13,268 nt of DNA, from assembly GCA_944387745.1 (NCBI GenBank), contig CALXGD010000196.1:1-13268 (forward strand), written 5' to 3'. Origin of the DNA: an uncultured Oscillospiraceae bacterium (lineage in GTDB: Bacteria > Bacillota_A > Clostridia > Oscillospirales > Oscillospiraceae). Within the stretch, counting starts at the first letter, position 1; every line of letters begins with the position of its first letter. The position numbers were made by a program, and so were the translations under genes. Under the pieces are notes generated by a model. The model saw only the letters and a list, made by a program, of their open reading frames with translations. It had not been told where the DNA came from and ran no database searches. This document shows positions 1 to 6,199 of this stretch, in pieces.

Positions 1-840
1 CTTCCCGAGAAGCTGGAGCTGGAGGACAAGTGGATTCTCTCCAAGCTGAACCGGGCCATCTGGGAGATCACCGAGAACATGGACCGGTACGAGCTGGGGG
101 TGGCCGCCCAGAAGATCTATGACTTTATCTGGGACGACTACTGCGACTGGTATATCGAGCTCACCAAGACCCGCCTCCAGGGGGAGGACGAGGATAGCAA
201 GGTCCGGGCTCAGCAGGTGCTCTGCTGGGTGCTCACCCAGATGCTCAAGCTCCTCCACCCCTTTATGCCCTTTATCACCGAGGAGATCTGGCAGGCCATG
301 CCCCACGAAGGGGACTTCCTCATGCTGTCCAGCTGGCCCGTGGCCGACGAGAAGCTGGACTGCCCGGAAGCGGAGAAGGCCATGGAGCTTATCATGGACC
401 TGATCCGGGCGGTGCGCACCCGCCGCAGCGAGATGAACGTGCCCCCCTCCAAGAAGGCCCACCTCACCGTGGCCGCCGCGCCGGAGGACGAGAAGCTGTT
501 CCAGCTGGGTGTGCCCTTCCTGAAGAAGCTGGCCTACGCCAGCGAGGTGGCTTTCGTGGCCCCCGGCACCGCGCCAGAGGCAGGCTCCGTCACCGTGGTC
601 ACCCACGCCGCCCAGGCCTCCATGCCCATGGCGGAGCTGGTGGACCTGGAGAAGGAGAAGGCCCGCATGGAGAAGGAGCTGAAGAAGAACCGCGCCGAGC
701 TGGAGAAGCTGGAGGCGAAGCTCCAGAACCCCGGCTTTGTGAACAAGGCCCCCGAGCACGTAGTGAAGGCCGAGCAGGAGCGTGCTGTCCAGCTCCGCGC
801 CCTGGTGGCCAAGCTGGAGGAACAGCTAAAGACCCTGTAA
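1..840 (+). CDS. valS: Valine--tRNA ligase, C-terminal 279 residues (5' end outside window)
   Basis: Class I aminoacyl-tRNA synthetase that charges tRNA-Val in the cytoplasm. The frame is open from base 1 and starts mid-protein, so the Rossmann catalytic domain, HIGH and KMSKS motifs and the editing domain lie upstream of the window. What is visible is the helical anticodon-binding domain (about residues 1-160 of the fragment, with the WILSKLNR segment and the family signature HPFMPFITEEIW) and then the C-terminal coiled-coil arm (roughly the last 70 residues, very rich in Lys/Glu, with LEKEKARMEKELKK and the conserved NPGFVNKAPEHVV) that contacts the tRNA elbow. The arm is a hallmark of bacterial ValRS and argues against Ile- or LeuRS. 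The stop is TAA, followed 21 bases later by a strong terminator, so this ends its transcription unit. No defect is seen. Confidence 0.97.
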   Translation, partial: LPEKLELEDKWILSKLNRAIWEITENMDRYELGVAAQKIYDFIWDDYCDWYIELTKTRLQGEDEDSKVRAQQVLCWVLTQMLKLLHPFMPFITEEIWQAMPHEGDFLMLSSWPVADEKLDCPEAEKAMELIMDLIRAVRTRRSEMNVPPSKKAHLTVAAAPEDEKLFQLGVPFLKKLAYASEVAFVAPGTAPEAGSVTVVTHAAQASMPMAELVDLEKEKARMEKELKKNRAELEKLEAKLQNPGFVNKAPEHVVKAEQERAVQLRALVAKLEEQLKTL

Positions 841-861
841 GCCGCCCCATCTCATACGCCA

Positions 862-897
862 AAACGCCAGCCCTGATTTACATCAGGGCTGGCGTTT
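862..897. terminator. Two-way intrinsic terminator between valS and the XRE gene
   Basis: A perfect 16-bp stem (862-877 with 882-897) closes on the 4-base loop TTAC. The plus-strand arm ends in TTT, and the minus-strand arm ends in the run GTTTT, so it can stop both valS and the convergent XRE regulator gene. Perfect complementarity over 16 bp makes this the clearest reading. Confidence 0.9.
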
Positions 898-922
898 CGT
901 GTGTTTTCGACGGGTGAACCCG

Positions 923-1291
923 CTATACTGACTTTGTACCGTTTTTTTCTACTGCCTCAATCAATGCAATCTGGCTGCGGAGGGTTTCAATCAGGTAGGG
1001 GTGGTATTGAGGGGCCACCTCTTGCAGCATTGCTTGAATCTGCATGGCCGCTTCCCCCGGCTTTGGCCGGGCACCCAGCAGAATCCGGTCCGCCGGGACG
1101 CCAAGCACAAGGCAAATACGGCAGATTGTTTCCAGAGAGGCACCCATTCGGCCCCGCTCCAAGTCTGCGGCAAACTGGGAAGAAATGCCCACCGCTTCCG
1201 CAAATTGCTCCCGTGTAAGCGCAATTTCTTCCCGTGCAGAGCGGATTCGGGCGCCGATTTCTATGTTGTTTTGCTTATACATTTGCCTCAT
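923..1291 (-). CDS. XRE/Cro-CI family DNA-binding regulator, 122 aa
   Basis: A small cytoplasmic transcription regulator with an N-terminal lambda-repressor-like helix-turn-helix at about residues 12-66 (IGARIRSAREEIALTREQFA, then recognition helix SSQFAADLERGR and the closing LVLGVPADRILLG). The remaining 50 residues are predicted helical, rich in Leu/Ile, and probably mediate dimerisation; they carry no peptidase or ligand-binding motif that I recognise. I chose the ATG at 1291 because GGGAG lies 8 nt upstream of it. A GTG two codons earlier (1297) is also open but sits only 2 nt from that Shine-Dalgarno. The gene diverges from the 74-residue gene at 1481, and the region between them holds a perfect 13-bp palindrome that would suit autoregulation or control of the neighbour. 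Targets are unknown. It is a full-length single-domain regulator, unlike phage repressors with a C-terminal LexA-like domain. Confidence 0.9.
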   Translation of the reverse strand: MRQMYKQNNIEIGARIRSAREEIALTREQFAEAVGISSQFAADLERGRMGASLETICRICLVLGVPADRILLGARPKPGEAAMQIQAMLQEVAPQYHPYLIETLRSQIALIEAVEKNGTKSV

Positions 1292-1371
1292 GCCCACTGC
1301 TCCCTGCGTTTATTGCACTCAGCATATAGGATGGACGAACATATTGGCAGTAAGCATTGCACTGAAAAATA

Positions 1372-1400
1372 TTGTGCGACGCACACAAGCGTGATATGAT
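1372..1400 (+). promoter_or_regulatory. Sigma-A-type promoter for the 74-residue gene
   Basis: TTGTGC (1372-1377) and TATGAT (1395-1400) are separated by exactly 17 bp. The -10 matches 5 of 6 consensus bases; the -35 keeps only TTG, so the promoter may be weak or activator-dependent. Transcription would start near 1407, giving a leader of about 74 nt before the ATG at 1481. Confidence 0.55.
1373..1385. promoter_or_regulatory. Perfect 13-bp palindrome, candidate operator of the XRE regulator
   Basis: TGTGCGACGCACA is a 6-1-6 inverted repeat in the divergent region. It overlaps the -35 box of the plus-strand promoter and lies 82 bp upstream of the XRE start. Spacing and symmetry suit a dimeric helix-turn-helix repressor. 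Binding by the neighbouring XRE protein is inference from position only. Confidence 0.5.
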
Positions 1401-1480
1401 AAGCGATAGAATACGGTCTCCTTTTACAAGGGAGCCAATGGCGCTCTTTTCAATAAGTGGAACAGAAAGGTGGACATAGT

Positions 1481-1705
1481 ATGCAGGAACATGAGATTCG
1501 GCAAGAGATCGCCCTTCGCGTTTGGCGGGAGACGCTGATTCCCGGAGAAACGATCGCCCGGTGGACGGGGCTGAGCGGCGAACAGGTCCGGACGCTGGTC
1601 AAGGGGGTGAGGCGCCTGGAGGGGCGCTGGGAGGACCTGTCGGACGTGATGTACGAGGAGGAAGAGGCCTTTTTGGAGACAGGGCGAGGCGAGGAACCGG
1701 AATAG
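1481..1705 (+). CDS. Small acidic protein of unknown function, 74 aa
   Basis: I do not recognise a family. The start is the ATG at 1481, preceded by AGAAAGGTGG with a 7-nt gap; an upstream GTG at 1457 is in frame but has no ribosome binding site. Residues about 5-45 look helical, and the stretch IPGETIARWTGLSGEQVRTL reads like a helix-turn-helix or a MerR/transposase-style DNA-binding motif, of the sort seen in short regulators and at the ends of some Rpn-type nucleases. The C-terminal 25 residues are strongly acidic (a run of four Glu, ending GEEPE). No signal peptide or membrane segment is present. The gene has its own promoter and a terminator directly after the stop, so it is transcribed alone, opposite the XRE gene. 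A role as partner or target of that regulator is only a guess. Confidence 0.65.
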   Translation: MQEHEIRQEIALRVWRETLIPGETIARWTGLSGEQVRTLVKGVRRLEGRWEDLSDVMYEEEEAFLETGRGEEPE

Positions 1706-1708
1706 CAG

Positions 1709-1740
1709 CGCGGCAGGAATGACTCTTGCCGCGTTTCTTT
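1709..1740 (+). terminator. Intrinsic terminator of the 74-residue gene
   Basis: A 10-bp stem (1709-1718 with 1724-1733, one G-U pair) closes on a 5-base loop, ATGAC, and is followed by TTTCTTT. It begins 4 bases after the stop codon. Confidence 0.8.
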
Positions 1741-2031
1741 CAAGACGGGCCTGGGGCGGGATATGTCGGCTCACGAGGCCCCTTTTAAAAGCGCCGGTAG
1801 AGAGAGGCTCTCCCTGTCACTGCCAAAGACGCCAAGATGAAAAAATTTGGGAAAGAAATATTTTACAATGATATTGCCTGGAAGCTGAAAAACTTGTAAA
1901 ATAGAACCAGGCCTCCGAAAGGGGGAGGACCACTCTCCAGAAGCTTTCCTGCGCGCTCTCTGGTTAGAGCGTTTCTGACTGTGAGGACAGCGGGAAGAGA
2001 AAATCCTTTTCTGAAAGGGAGCACATGTTAT
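1741..2031 (+). promoter_or_regulatory. galM-transketolase promoter and structured leader region
   Basis: This 290-base stretch has no gene that I can support. Bases 1741-1873 hold only weak possible structure (GGGCCT at about 1747 with AGGCCC at about 1778). A good promoter follows: TTGCCT (1874-1879), a 17-bp spacer and TAAAAT (1897-1902), so RNA would start near 1909. The leader of about 120 nt can fold as CCTCC/GGAGG (1912-1928). Further on, two hairpins share bases and exclude each other: CGCTCT/AGAGCG (1954-1959 with 1966-1971), or CTCTCCAG (1933-1940) with CTGG (1960-1963) and AGAG (1966-1969). No clear T-tract follows either, so I do not call an attenuator. Confidence 0.6.
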
Positions 2032-3075
2032 ATGGAACAGCAGCGGATCCCCTTTGGGACAATGCCGGATGGGACGGCCGTGGAGCTCATTTCCCTGGAA
2101 AGGGAGGGAACCCTTTGCCGCATCCTCACCTATGGCGGAGCCATCCAGACCCTGATGGTTCCAGATCGGACAGGGCAGCCTCTGGACGTGGCTTTGGGCT
2201 TTGACAGCCTGGAGGACTACCGGAGGCAGGACAAGTACATCGGAGCACTGATCGGCCGGTATGGAAACCGCATTGGACAAGCCTCCTTTTCTCTCAACGG
2301 AAAGGAGTACCCGGTGGCGGCCAACGATGGGGCCAACCACCTCCACGGCGGTGTGTGCGGCTTTGACAAGCGGGTTTGGACAGTGGAGGCCCTGACAGAG
2401 AACTCCCTCACCCTGGCCTTGGAAAGTTCCGATGGGGAGGAGGGATATCCCGGCAATCTTTTCGTGCAGGTGATCTACACCTTGACAAAGGCGGGGCTTA
2501 CCTTGGACTACCGGGCCAGGTGCGATCACGACACTCTGTGCAACTTGACCAACCACGCCTATTTCAATCTGTCTGGCCACGCCAGCGGTCCGGTGACAGG
2601 GCAGTTCATACAGATCTTCGCCTCCCGCTATACTCCCACGGCTTCCGGCTCCATTCCCACCGGGGAGCTGGCCCCAGTGGAAGGGACCCCCATGGATCTG
2701 CGGGAGGGTCTGCCTATCGGGCAGCGGATAGAGGAGCCCTTTGAACAGCTGACAATGGCCGGGGGCTATGACCACAACTGGGTCCTAGATGGGGCGGATA
2801 GCTCGCTTCGCCGGGCCGCCAGGGCCTGGAGCCAGGAGACCGGTGTGGAGCTGGAGGTCTGGACCACCCAGCCGGGGGTGCAGTTTTACTCCGGCAACTA
2901 TCTGGACGGCTGTCCCGCCGGCAAGGGCGGGGCGCCCTATGGAAAGCGGTGGGGGTTCTGTTTAGAGACCCAGCATTACCCTGACTCGCCCCACCACGAC
3001 AATTTCCCAAGCACTGTGCTCCCTGCGGGGGCGGAGTACCGGCAGAGAACCGAGTACCGCTTCCGTGCGGAGTAA
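2032..3075 (+). CDS. galM: Aldose 1-epimerase (mutarotase), 347 aa
   Basis: Interconverts the alpha and beta anomers of glucose, galactose and related aldoses in the cytoplasm, usually feeding galactose or pentose use. The family landmarks are all present and in order: GRYGNRIG with Arg80, the NHLHGG loop with His105, NHAYFNLSGH with the presumed acid His175, GYDHNWVLD with Asp247, and LETQHYPDSPHH with the presumed base Glu312. Length is typical of GalM. I take the ATG at 2032 as start, 10 nt after GGGAG; the frame stays open 17 codons upstream to a GTG at 1981, but that extension lacks a ribosome binding site and family similarity. There is no signal peptide. The stop is 21 bases from the transketolase N-subunit start, so the three genes form one operon under the promoter at 1874-1902. 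This pairing suggests a role in moving aldoses into the non-oxidative pentose phosphate route. Confidence 0.95.
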   Translation: MEQQRIPFGTMPDGTAVELISLEREGTLCRILTYGGAIQTLMVPDRTGQPLDVALGFDSLEDYRRQDKYIGALIGRYGNRIGQASFSLNGKEYPVAANDGANHLHGGVCGFDKRVWTVEALTENSLTLALESSDGEEGYPGNLFVQVIYTLTKAGLTLDYRARCDHDTLCNLTNHAYFNLSGHASGPVTGQFIQIFASRYTPTASGSIPTGELAPVEGTPMDLREGLPIGQRIEEPFEQLTMAGGYDHNWVLDGADSSLRRAARAWSQETGVELEVWTTQPGVQFYSGNYLDGCPAGKGGAPYGKRWGFCLETQHYPDSPHHDNFPSTVLPAGAEYRQRTEYRFRAE

Positions 3076-3096
3076 TTCAGAGAGGAGGAACGCATT

Positions 3097-3942
3097 ATGA
3101 CCAAAGAAGAAAAGAAGCAGCTGATGGCCGACGCATGTAAGGTGCGCATGGGCGTGCTCAAAGCCACCCACGCCGCCAAGTCCGGTCATCCCGGCGGCAG
3201 CCTGTCCGCCGCCGACATGTTCACCTACCTGTACACCAGGGAACTGAGGGTGGACCCCAAGAACCCCAAGTGGGAGGACCGTGACCGCTTTGTCCTGTCC
3301 AAGGGCCACACCGCCCCCGGCCTGTACGCGGCCCTGGCCCTCCGGGGCTTTTTCCCGGAGGAGGACCTGCTCCCCCTGCGGCACATCGGTAGCCACCTGC
3401 AGGGCCACCCCAATATGAACATGACTCCCGGCGTGGACATGTCCACCGGCTCCCTGGGGCAGGGCGTGTCTGCCGCCTGCGGCATGGCCCTGGCCGCTAA
3501 GTACCAGGGGAAGGACTGCCGCGTATATACCCTGCTGGGCGACGGCGAGATCCAGGAGGGCCAGGTGTGGGAGGCCTTCATGTTTGCCCGCCACTATAAG
3601 CTGGACAATCTGTGCGTCATCATTGACAACAACGGCCTGCAGATTGACGGCAAGGTGGACGACGTGATGAGCCCCTATCCCATCCCCGACAAGCTGAAGG
3701 CCTTTGGGTTCCAGGTGGCGGAGATTGACGGCACCGACTTTGAACAGATGGAGGCCGCTTTTGCTCAGGCGAAGGCCACCAAGGGTATGCCCTTTGCCAT
3801 CGTGATGAAAACCACCAAGGGCAAGGGTGTCAGCTTTATGGAGAATCAGGCCGGCTGGCACGGCAAGGCACCCAACGATGAAGAATTTAAGAGCGCCATG
3901 GATGAGCTGAAGGCTCATTTGGCGGAAGTGGAGGCGATGTAA
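3097..3942 (+). CDS. Transketolase, N-terminal (TPP-binding) subunit, 281 aa
   Basis: Half of a split transketolase, which moves two-carbon ketol units between sugar phosphates in the non-oxidative pentose phosphate pathway. This subunit carries the pyrophosphate-binding domain for thiamine diphosphate. Visible landmarks are SGHPGG (29-34), LSKGH (67-71), the His-rich loop around IGSHLQGHP (97-105), and the thiamine signature GDG (148-150) through to NN (178-179), which hold the Mg-diphosphate. Length matches stand-alone N-subunits of Firmicutes and archaea, so this is a natural split and not a broken full-length gene. AGAGGAGG precedes the ATG with a good gap. The partner subunit starts one base after this stop, so the two are almost certainly translationally coupled and made in equal amounts. 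The heteromer would be an alpha2-beta2 assembly. Confidence 0.96.
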   Translation: MTKEEKKQLMADACKVRMGVLKATHAAKSGHPGGSLSAADMFTYLYTRELRVDPKNPKWEDRDRFVLSKGHTAPGLYAALALRGFFPEEDLLPLRHIGSHLQGHPNMNMTPGVDMSTGSLGQGVSAACGMALAAKYQGKDCRVYTLLGDGEIQEGQVWEAFMFARHYKLDNLCVIIDNNGLQIDGKVDDVMSPYPIPDKLKAFGFQVAEIDGTDFEQMEAAFAQAKATKGMPFAIVMKTTKGKGVSFMENQAGWHGKAPNDEEFKSAMDELKAHLAEVEAM

Positions 3943-3943
3943 G

Positions 3944-4879
3944 ATGGCGGATGTGAAGAAGATCGCAACCCGGGACAGCTACGGCAATGCTCTGACAGAG
4001 CTGGGAGCTGAGCATAAGGATCTGATCGTATTTGACGCGGATCTGGCCGGGGCCACTAAAACCAGCATCTTTAAAAAGGCGTTCCCAGAGCGTCATTTCG
4101 ACTGCGGCATTGCAGAGGGGAATATGATTGTCGCGGCTGCCGGTGCGGCCGCTATGGGGCTGGTGCCCTTTGCCTCCAGCTTCGCTATGTTCGCCGCCGG
4201 CCGCGCCTTTGAGCAGGTGCGCAACTCTATCGGCTATCCCCATCTGAACGTGAAAATCGGCGCCACCCACGGGGGCATCTCCGTGGGTGAGGACGGGGCC
4301 TCTCACCAGTGCTGCGAGGACTTCGCCCTGATGCGTTCCATCCCCGGTATGGTGGTCATGTCCCCCGCCGACGATGTGGAGGCCCGTGCCATGGTAAAGG
4401 CCGCCTATGAGTACGTGGGACCGGTATACATGCGTTTCGGCCGTGCCGCTGTGCCCGTCGTCCATGAGGAGGACGGCTATACCTTCCAGATTGGCAAGGG
4501 TGAGGTGCTCATGGACGGCACAGACGTGGCCATCATCGCCAATGGCCTGCTGGTGGCCGAGGCTCTGGAGGCCGGTAAGGCTCTGAAGGAGCAGGGTATC
4601 TCTGCCCGGGTCATCAACATGGCTACCATCAAGCCCCTGGACGAGGAGCTGGTGCTGAAGGCTGCCAAGGAGTGCGGCAAGATCATTACCTGCGAGGAGC
4701 ACAACATCATCGGCGGTCTGGGTGAGGCCGTGTGCGGGGTCCTCAGCGAGAAGCTGCCCACCCCCGTGCGGCGCATCGGAGTCAACGACGAGTTCGGCCA
4801 CTCCGGCCCTGCCGCTGCCCTGCTCAAGCAGTTCGGCCTGTCCGCGGAGCACATTGTAGAAGTGGCGAAAAACTTTTGA
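3944..4879 (+). CDS. Transketolase, C-terminal (Pyr plus transketolase-C) subunit, 311 aa
   Basis: The second half of the split transketolase. Residues about 5-170 form the pyrimidine-binding domain with the activating glutamate in GIAEGNM (Glu58), SSFAMFAAGRAFEQVR, and THGGISVGEDGASHQ, which lines the substrate channel. Residues about 185-311 form the C-terminal domain (VINMATIKPLDEE, EEHNIIGGLGEAV, DEFGHSG). The same architecture is shared by 1-deoxyxylulose-5-phosphate synthase, but pairing with the N-subunit and the absence of its larger N-terminal domain make transketolase the better call. The ATG at 3944 follows the upstream TAA by one base, with GGAGG inside the end of the preceding gene as its ribosome binding site. 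A very strong terminator follows 30 bases after the stop, ending the galM operon. Confidence 0.96.
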   Translation: MADVKKIATRDSYGNALTELGAEHKDLIVFDADLAGATKTSIFKKAFPERHFDCGIAEGNMIVAAAGAAAMGLVPFASSFAMFAAGRAFEQVRNSIGYPHLNVKIGATHGGISVGEDGASHQCCEDFALMRSIPGMVVMSPADDVEARAMVKAAYEYVGPVYMRFGRAAVPVVHEEDGYTFQIGKGEVLMDGTDVAIIANGLLVAEALEAGKALKEQGISARVINMATIKPLDEELVLKAAKECGKIITCEEHNIIGGLGEAVCGVLSEKLPTPVRRIGVNDEFGHSGPAAALLKQFGLSAEHIVEVAKNF

Positions 4880-4909
4880 CCTTAGCAGCTGAGATGCTCA
4901 AATGAACAG

Positions 4910-4951
4910 ACCGCCCCGCCGGAGCAAATGCTCCGGCGGGGCGGTATTTTT
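4910..4951 (+). terminator. Intrinsic terminator of the galM-transketolase operon
   Basis: A perfect, GC-rich 16-bp stem (4910-4925 with 4930-4945) closes on AAAT and is followed by ATTTTT. It can also slow the convergent tsaD transcript, although the minus-strand tail is poor in T. Confidence 0.92.
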
Positions 4952-4975
4952 GTAGACGGCTCAGGGTCCGTCTGC

Positions 4976-5081
4976 CCCAGAGGGCTGTCCCGTGCGGCGT
5001 AAGGGTTCAGGTCTGGGCTGGCCCGTCATTCTAACCCAGCGCAATATCCCGTGTGGCGTAAGCGTTCAAGTCTAGGCCAGC
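4976..5081 (-). repeat. Tandem copy of the tsaD 3' end: 47-bp units 4976-5022 and 5035-5081
   Basis: Unit 5035-5081 is the last 16 codons of tsaD up to the base before its stop. Unit 4976-5022 lies just past the stop codon and matches it at 36 of 47 bases without gaps (30 of 37 in the core). Read on the minus strand in the matching frame, the downstream unit still spells ASPDLNPYAARDSPLG against AGLDLNAYATRDIALG in tsaD. The offset is 59 bp, so the second unit is out of frame and has a TGA just before it. It looks like an old partial tandem duplication, or a remnant of a previous C-terminus. Confidence 0.75.
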
Positions 5082-6041
5082 TCTGCGGCCGGCCTTCCAC
5101 TCATAGTACCCCTGACAGCCGATCATAGCGGCGTTGTCGCCGCAGTATTTCAACTCAGGCAGAAAGAGCCGGTCGCCGCTGTGCTGGCAGGCGGAGGTCA
5201 GATCTCTGCGGATGCGCCGGTTGGCGGCCACCCCCCCGGCCACAGCCACTTGGCCATAGCCTCGCATTTTTGCGGCGGCCATAACCCGGGGAACGAGTGA
5301 CTCGCTGACTGCCCGGCCGAAGCTGGCAGCAAAGTCTGGAAGGCAGAGGGTTTCTCCCTTTTGCTGGGTATTGTGGATGAGGTTCAGGCTGGCGGTTTTC
5401 AGACCGGAAAAGGACACGTCCAGCTCGTGGCCGGCCACATGGGCTCGCGGCAGCTCATAGCGGCTGTCGTCTCCACCGTCGGCCAGGCGGTCCATAGGGC
5501 CGCCGCCGGGATAGCCGATCCCCAGCACCCGGGCAACCTTGTCGAAGCACTCCCCCGCCGCGTCGTCCCGAGTGCTGCCTAGAACCTCCATCTCTGTGTA
5601 AGATTTTACATCTACAATGAGGGTGGTGCCTCCAGAGACGCACAGACAGATGAAGGGAGGGGTCAAATCGGGATGGGTGATGTAGTTGGCGGCAATATGT
5701 CCCCGGACATGGTGGACCGGAATGAGAGGTAGACCCAGGGACATGGCGGCGCCCTTGGCAAAGTTGACCCCCACCAGCACGGCACCGATTAAACCGGGGG
5801 CGTAGGTCACTGCAATGGCATCCAGGTCCTGCCGGGTGAGACCGGATTGAAGAAGGGCCTGCTCCGCCAGGTCGGAAATGGCCTCCACGTGCTTGCGGGA
5901 GGCGATTTCTGGCACAACACCTCCATAGATCGTGTGCATTTCAATTTGGGAGGCGATACAGTTGGAGCGGACTGTCCTGCCGTCCTGCACTACAGCGGCG
6001 GCAGTCTCGTCGCAGGAGGACTCAATGGCCAAAATATTCAT
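5031..6041 (-). CDS. tsaD: tRNA N6-threonylcarbamoyladenosine transferase TsaD, 336 aa
   Basis: Transfers threonylcarbamoyl from the TsaC/Sua5 product TC-AMP to A37 of ANN-decoding tRNAs, as part of the TsaD-TsaB-TsaE complex in the cytoplasm. The ASKHA-fold and metal-site landmarks are complete: IESSCDETA (7-15), VVPEIASRKH (42-51), the metal ligands His111 and His115 in HHVRGH, VSGGTT (135-140), GYPGGGPMDRLA (176-187), FSGLKTA (211-217), VAGGVAANRRIR (267-278) and Asp302 in YCGDNAAMI. Length is normal. GAGG lies 9 nt before the ATG, inside the preceding 53-codon frame whose TGA overlaps this ATG. It follows rimI, as in many Firmicutes, but tsaB and tsaE, which often precede rimI, are absent here. 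A degraded copy of its own last 16 codons lies immediately downstream. Confidence 0.97.
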   Translation of the reverse strand: MNILAIESSCDETAAAVVQDGRTVRSNCIASQIEMHTIYGGVVPEIASRKHVEAISDLAEQALLQSGLTRQDLDAIAVTYAPGLIGAVLVGVNFAKGAAMSLGLPLIPVHHVRGHIAANYITHPDLTPPFICLCVSGGTTLIVDVKSYTEMEVLGSTRDDAAGECFDKVARVLGIGYPGGGPMDRLADGGDDSRYELPRAHVAGHELDVSFSGLKTASLNLIHNTQQKGETLCLPDFAASFGRAVSESLVPRVMAAAKMRGYGQVAVAGGVAANRRIRRDLTSACQHSGDRLFLPELKYCGDNAAMIGCQGYYEWKAGRRAGLDLNAYATRDIALG

Positions 6042-6199
6042 CGAAAATTTCCTCGTTTCTGTTCGGTGTCACCCACCCCGCTCCACGGGATCTGGACAAA
6101 TCTGCGAAAGACAGGGGCGGGAAAGGTGTGCTTCAGCTCACAGCGATAGAGGCTGTCCAGCTCCGCCTGAGTCAGCTGACGGAGAATCGGCTCAGACAT
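6038..6199 (-). CDS. Unannotated 53-aa frame fitted between rimI and tsaD, possible truncated GNAT N-terminus
   Basis: The start ATG lies inside the end of rimI and overlaps its final bases (start 6199, rimI stop 6192-6194), and the TGA overlaps the tsaD start as ATGA. Such junctions at both ends are typical of coupled operon genes. The protein begins MSEPILRQLTQAELDSLYRC, followed by ELKHTFPAPVF. From memory, this resembles the opening of a group of clostridial GNAT acetyltransferases (a Leu-Thr, Glu-Leu, Leu-Tyr, Glu-Leu, Phe-Pro-Pro-Ala pattern); after about residue 30 the likeness stops. It could therefore be the stub of a lost gene, a short coupling peptide, or a chance frame in a 150-base spacer. 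There is no strong ribosome binding site, so expression would depend on termination of rimI translation. I cannot assign a function. Confidence 0.4.
   Translation of the reverse strand: MSEPILRQLTQAELDSLYRCELKHTFPAPVFRRFVQIPWSGVGDTEQKRGNFR

Noticed and set aside
1847..1869. A second promoter before galM, TTGGGA with TACAAT
   Set aside because: The spacer is only 11 bp, too short for sigma-A type promoters; the 1874-1902 pair fits with 17 bp.
1981..2031. A 17-codon upstream extension of galM from a GTG
   Set aside because: There is no ribosome binding site before the GTG, while GGGAG precedes the ATG at 2032, where family similarity begins.
1771..4852. Several long open frames on the minus strand opposite galM and both transketolase genes
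   Set aside because: They are mirror frames of well-recognised genes in GC-rich DNA, have no ribosome binding sites, and show no family-like motifs.
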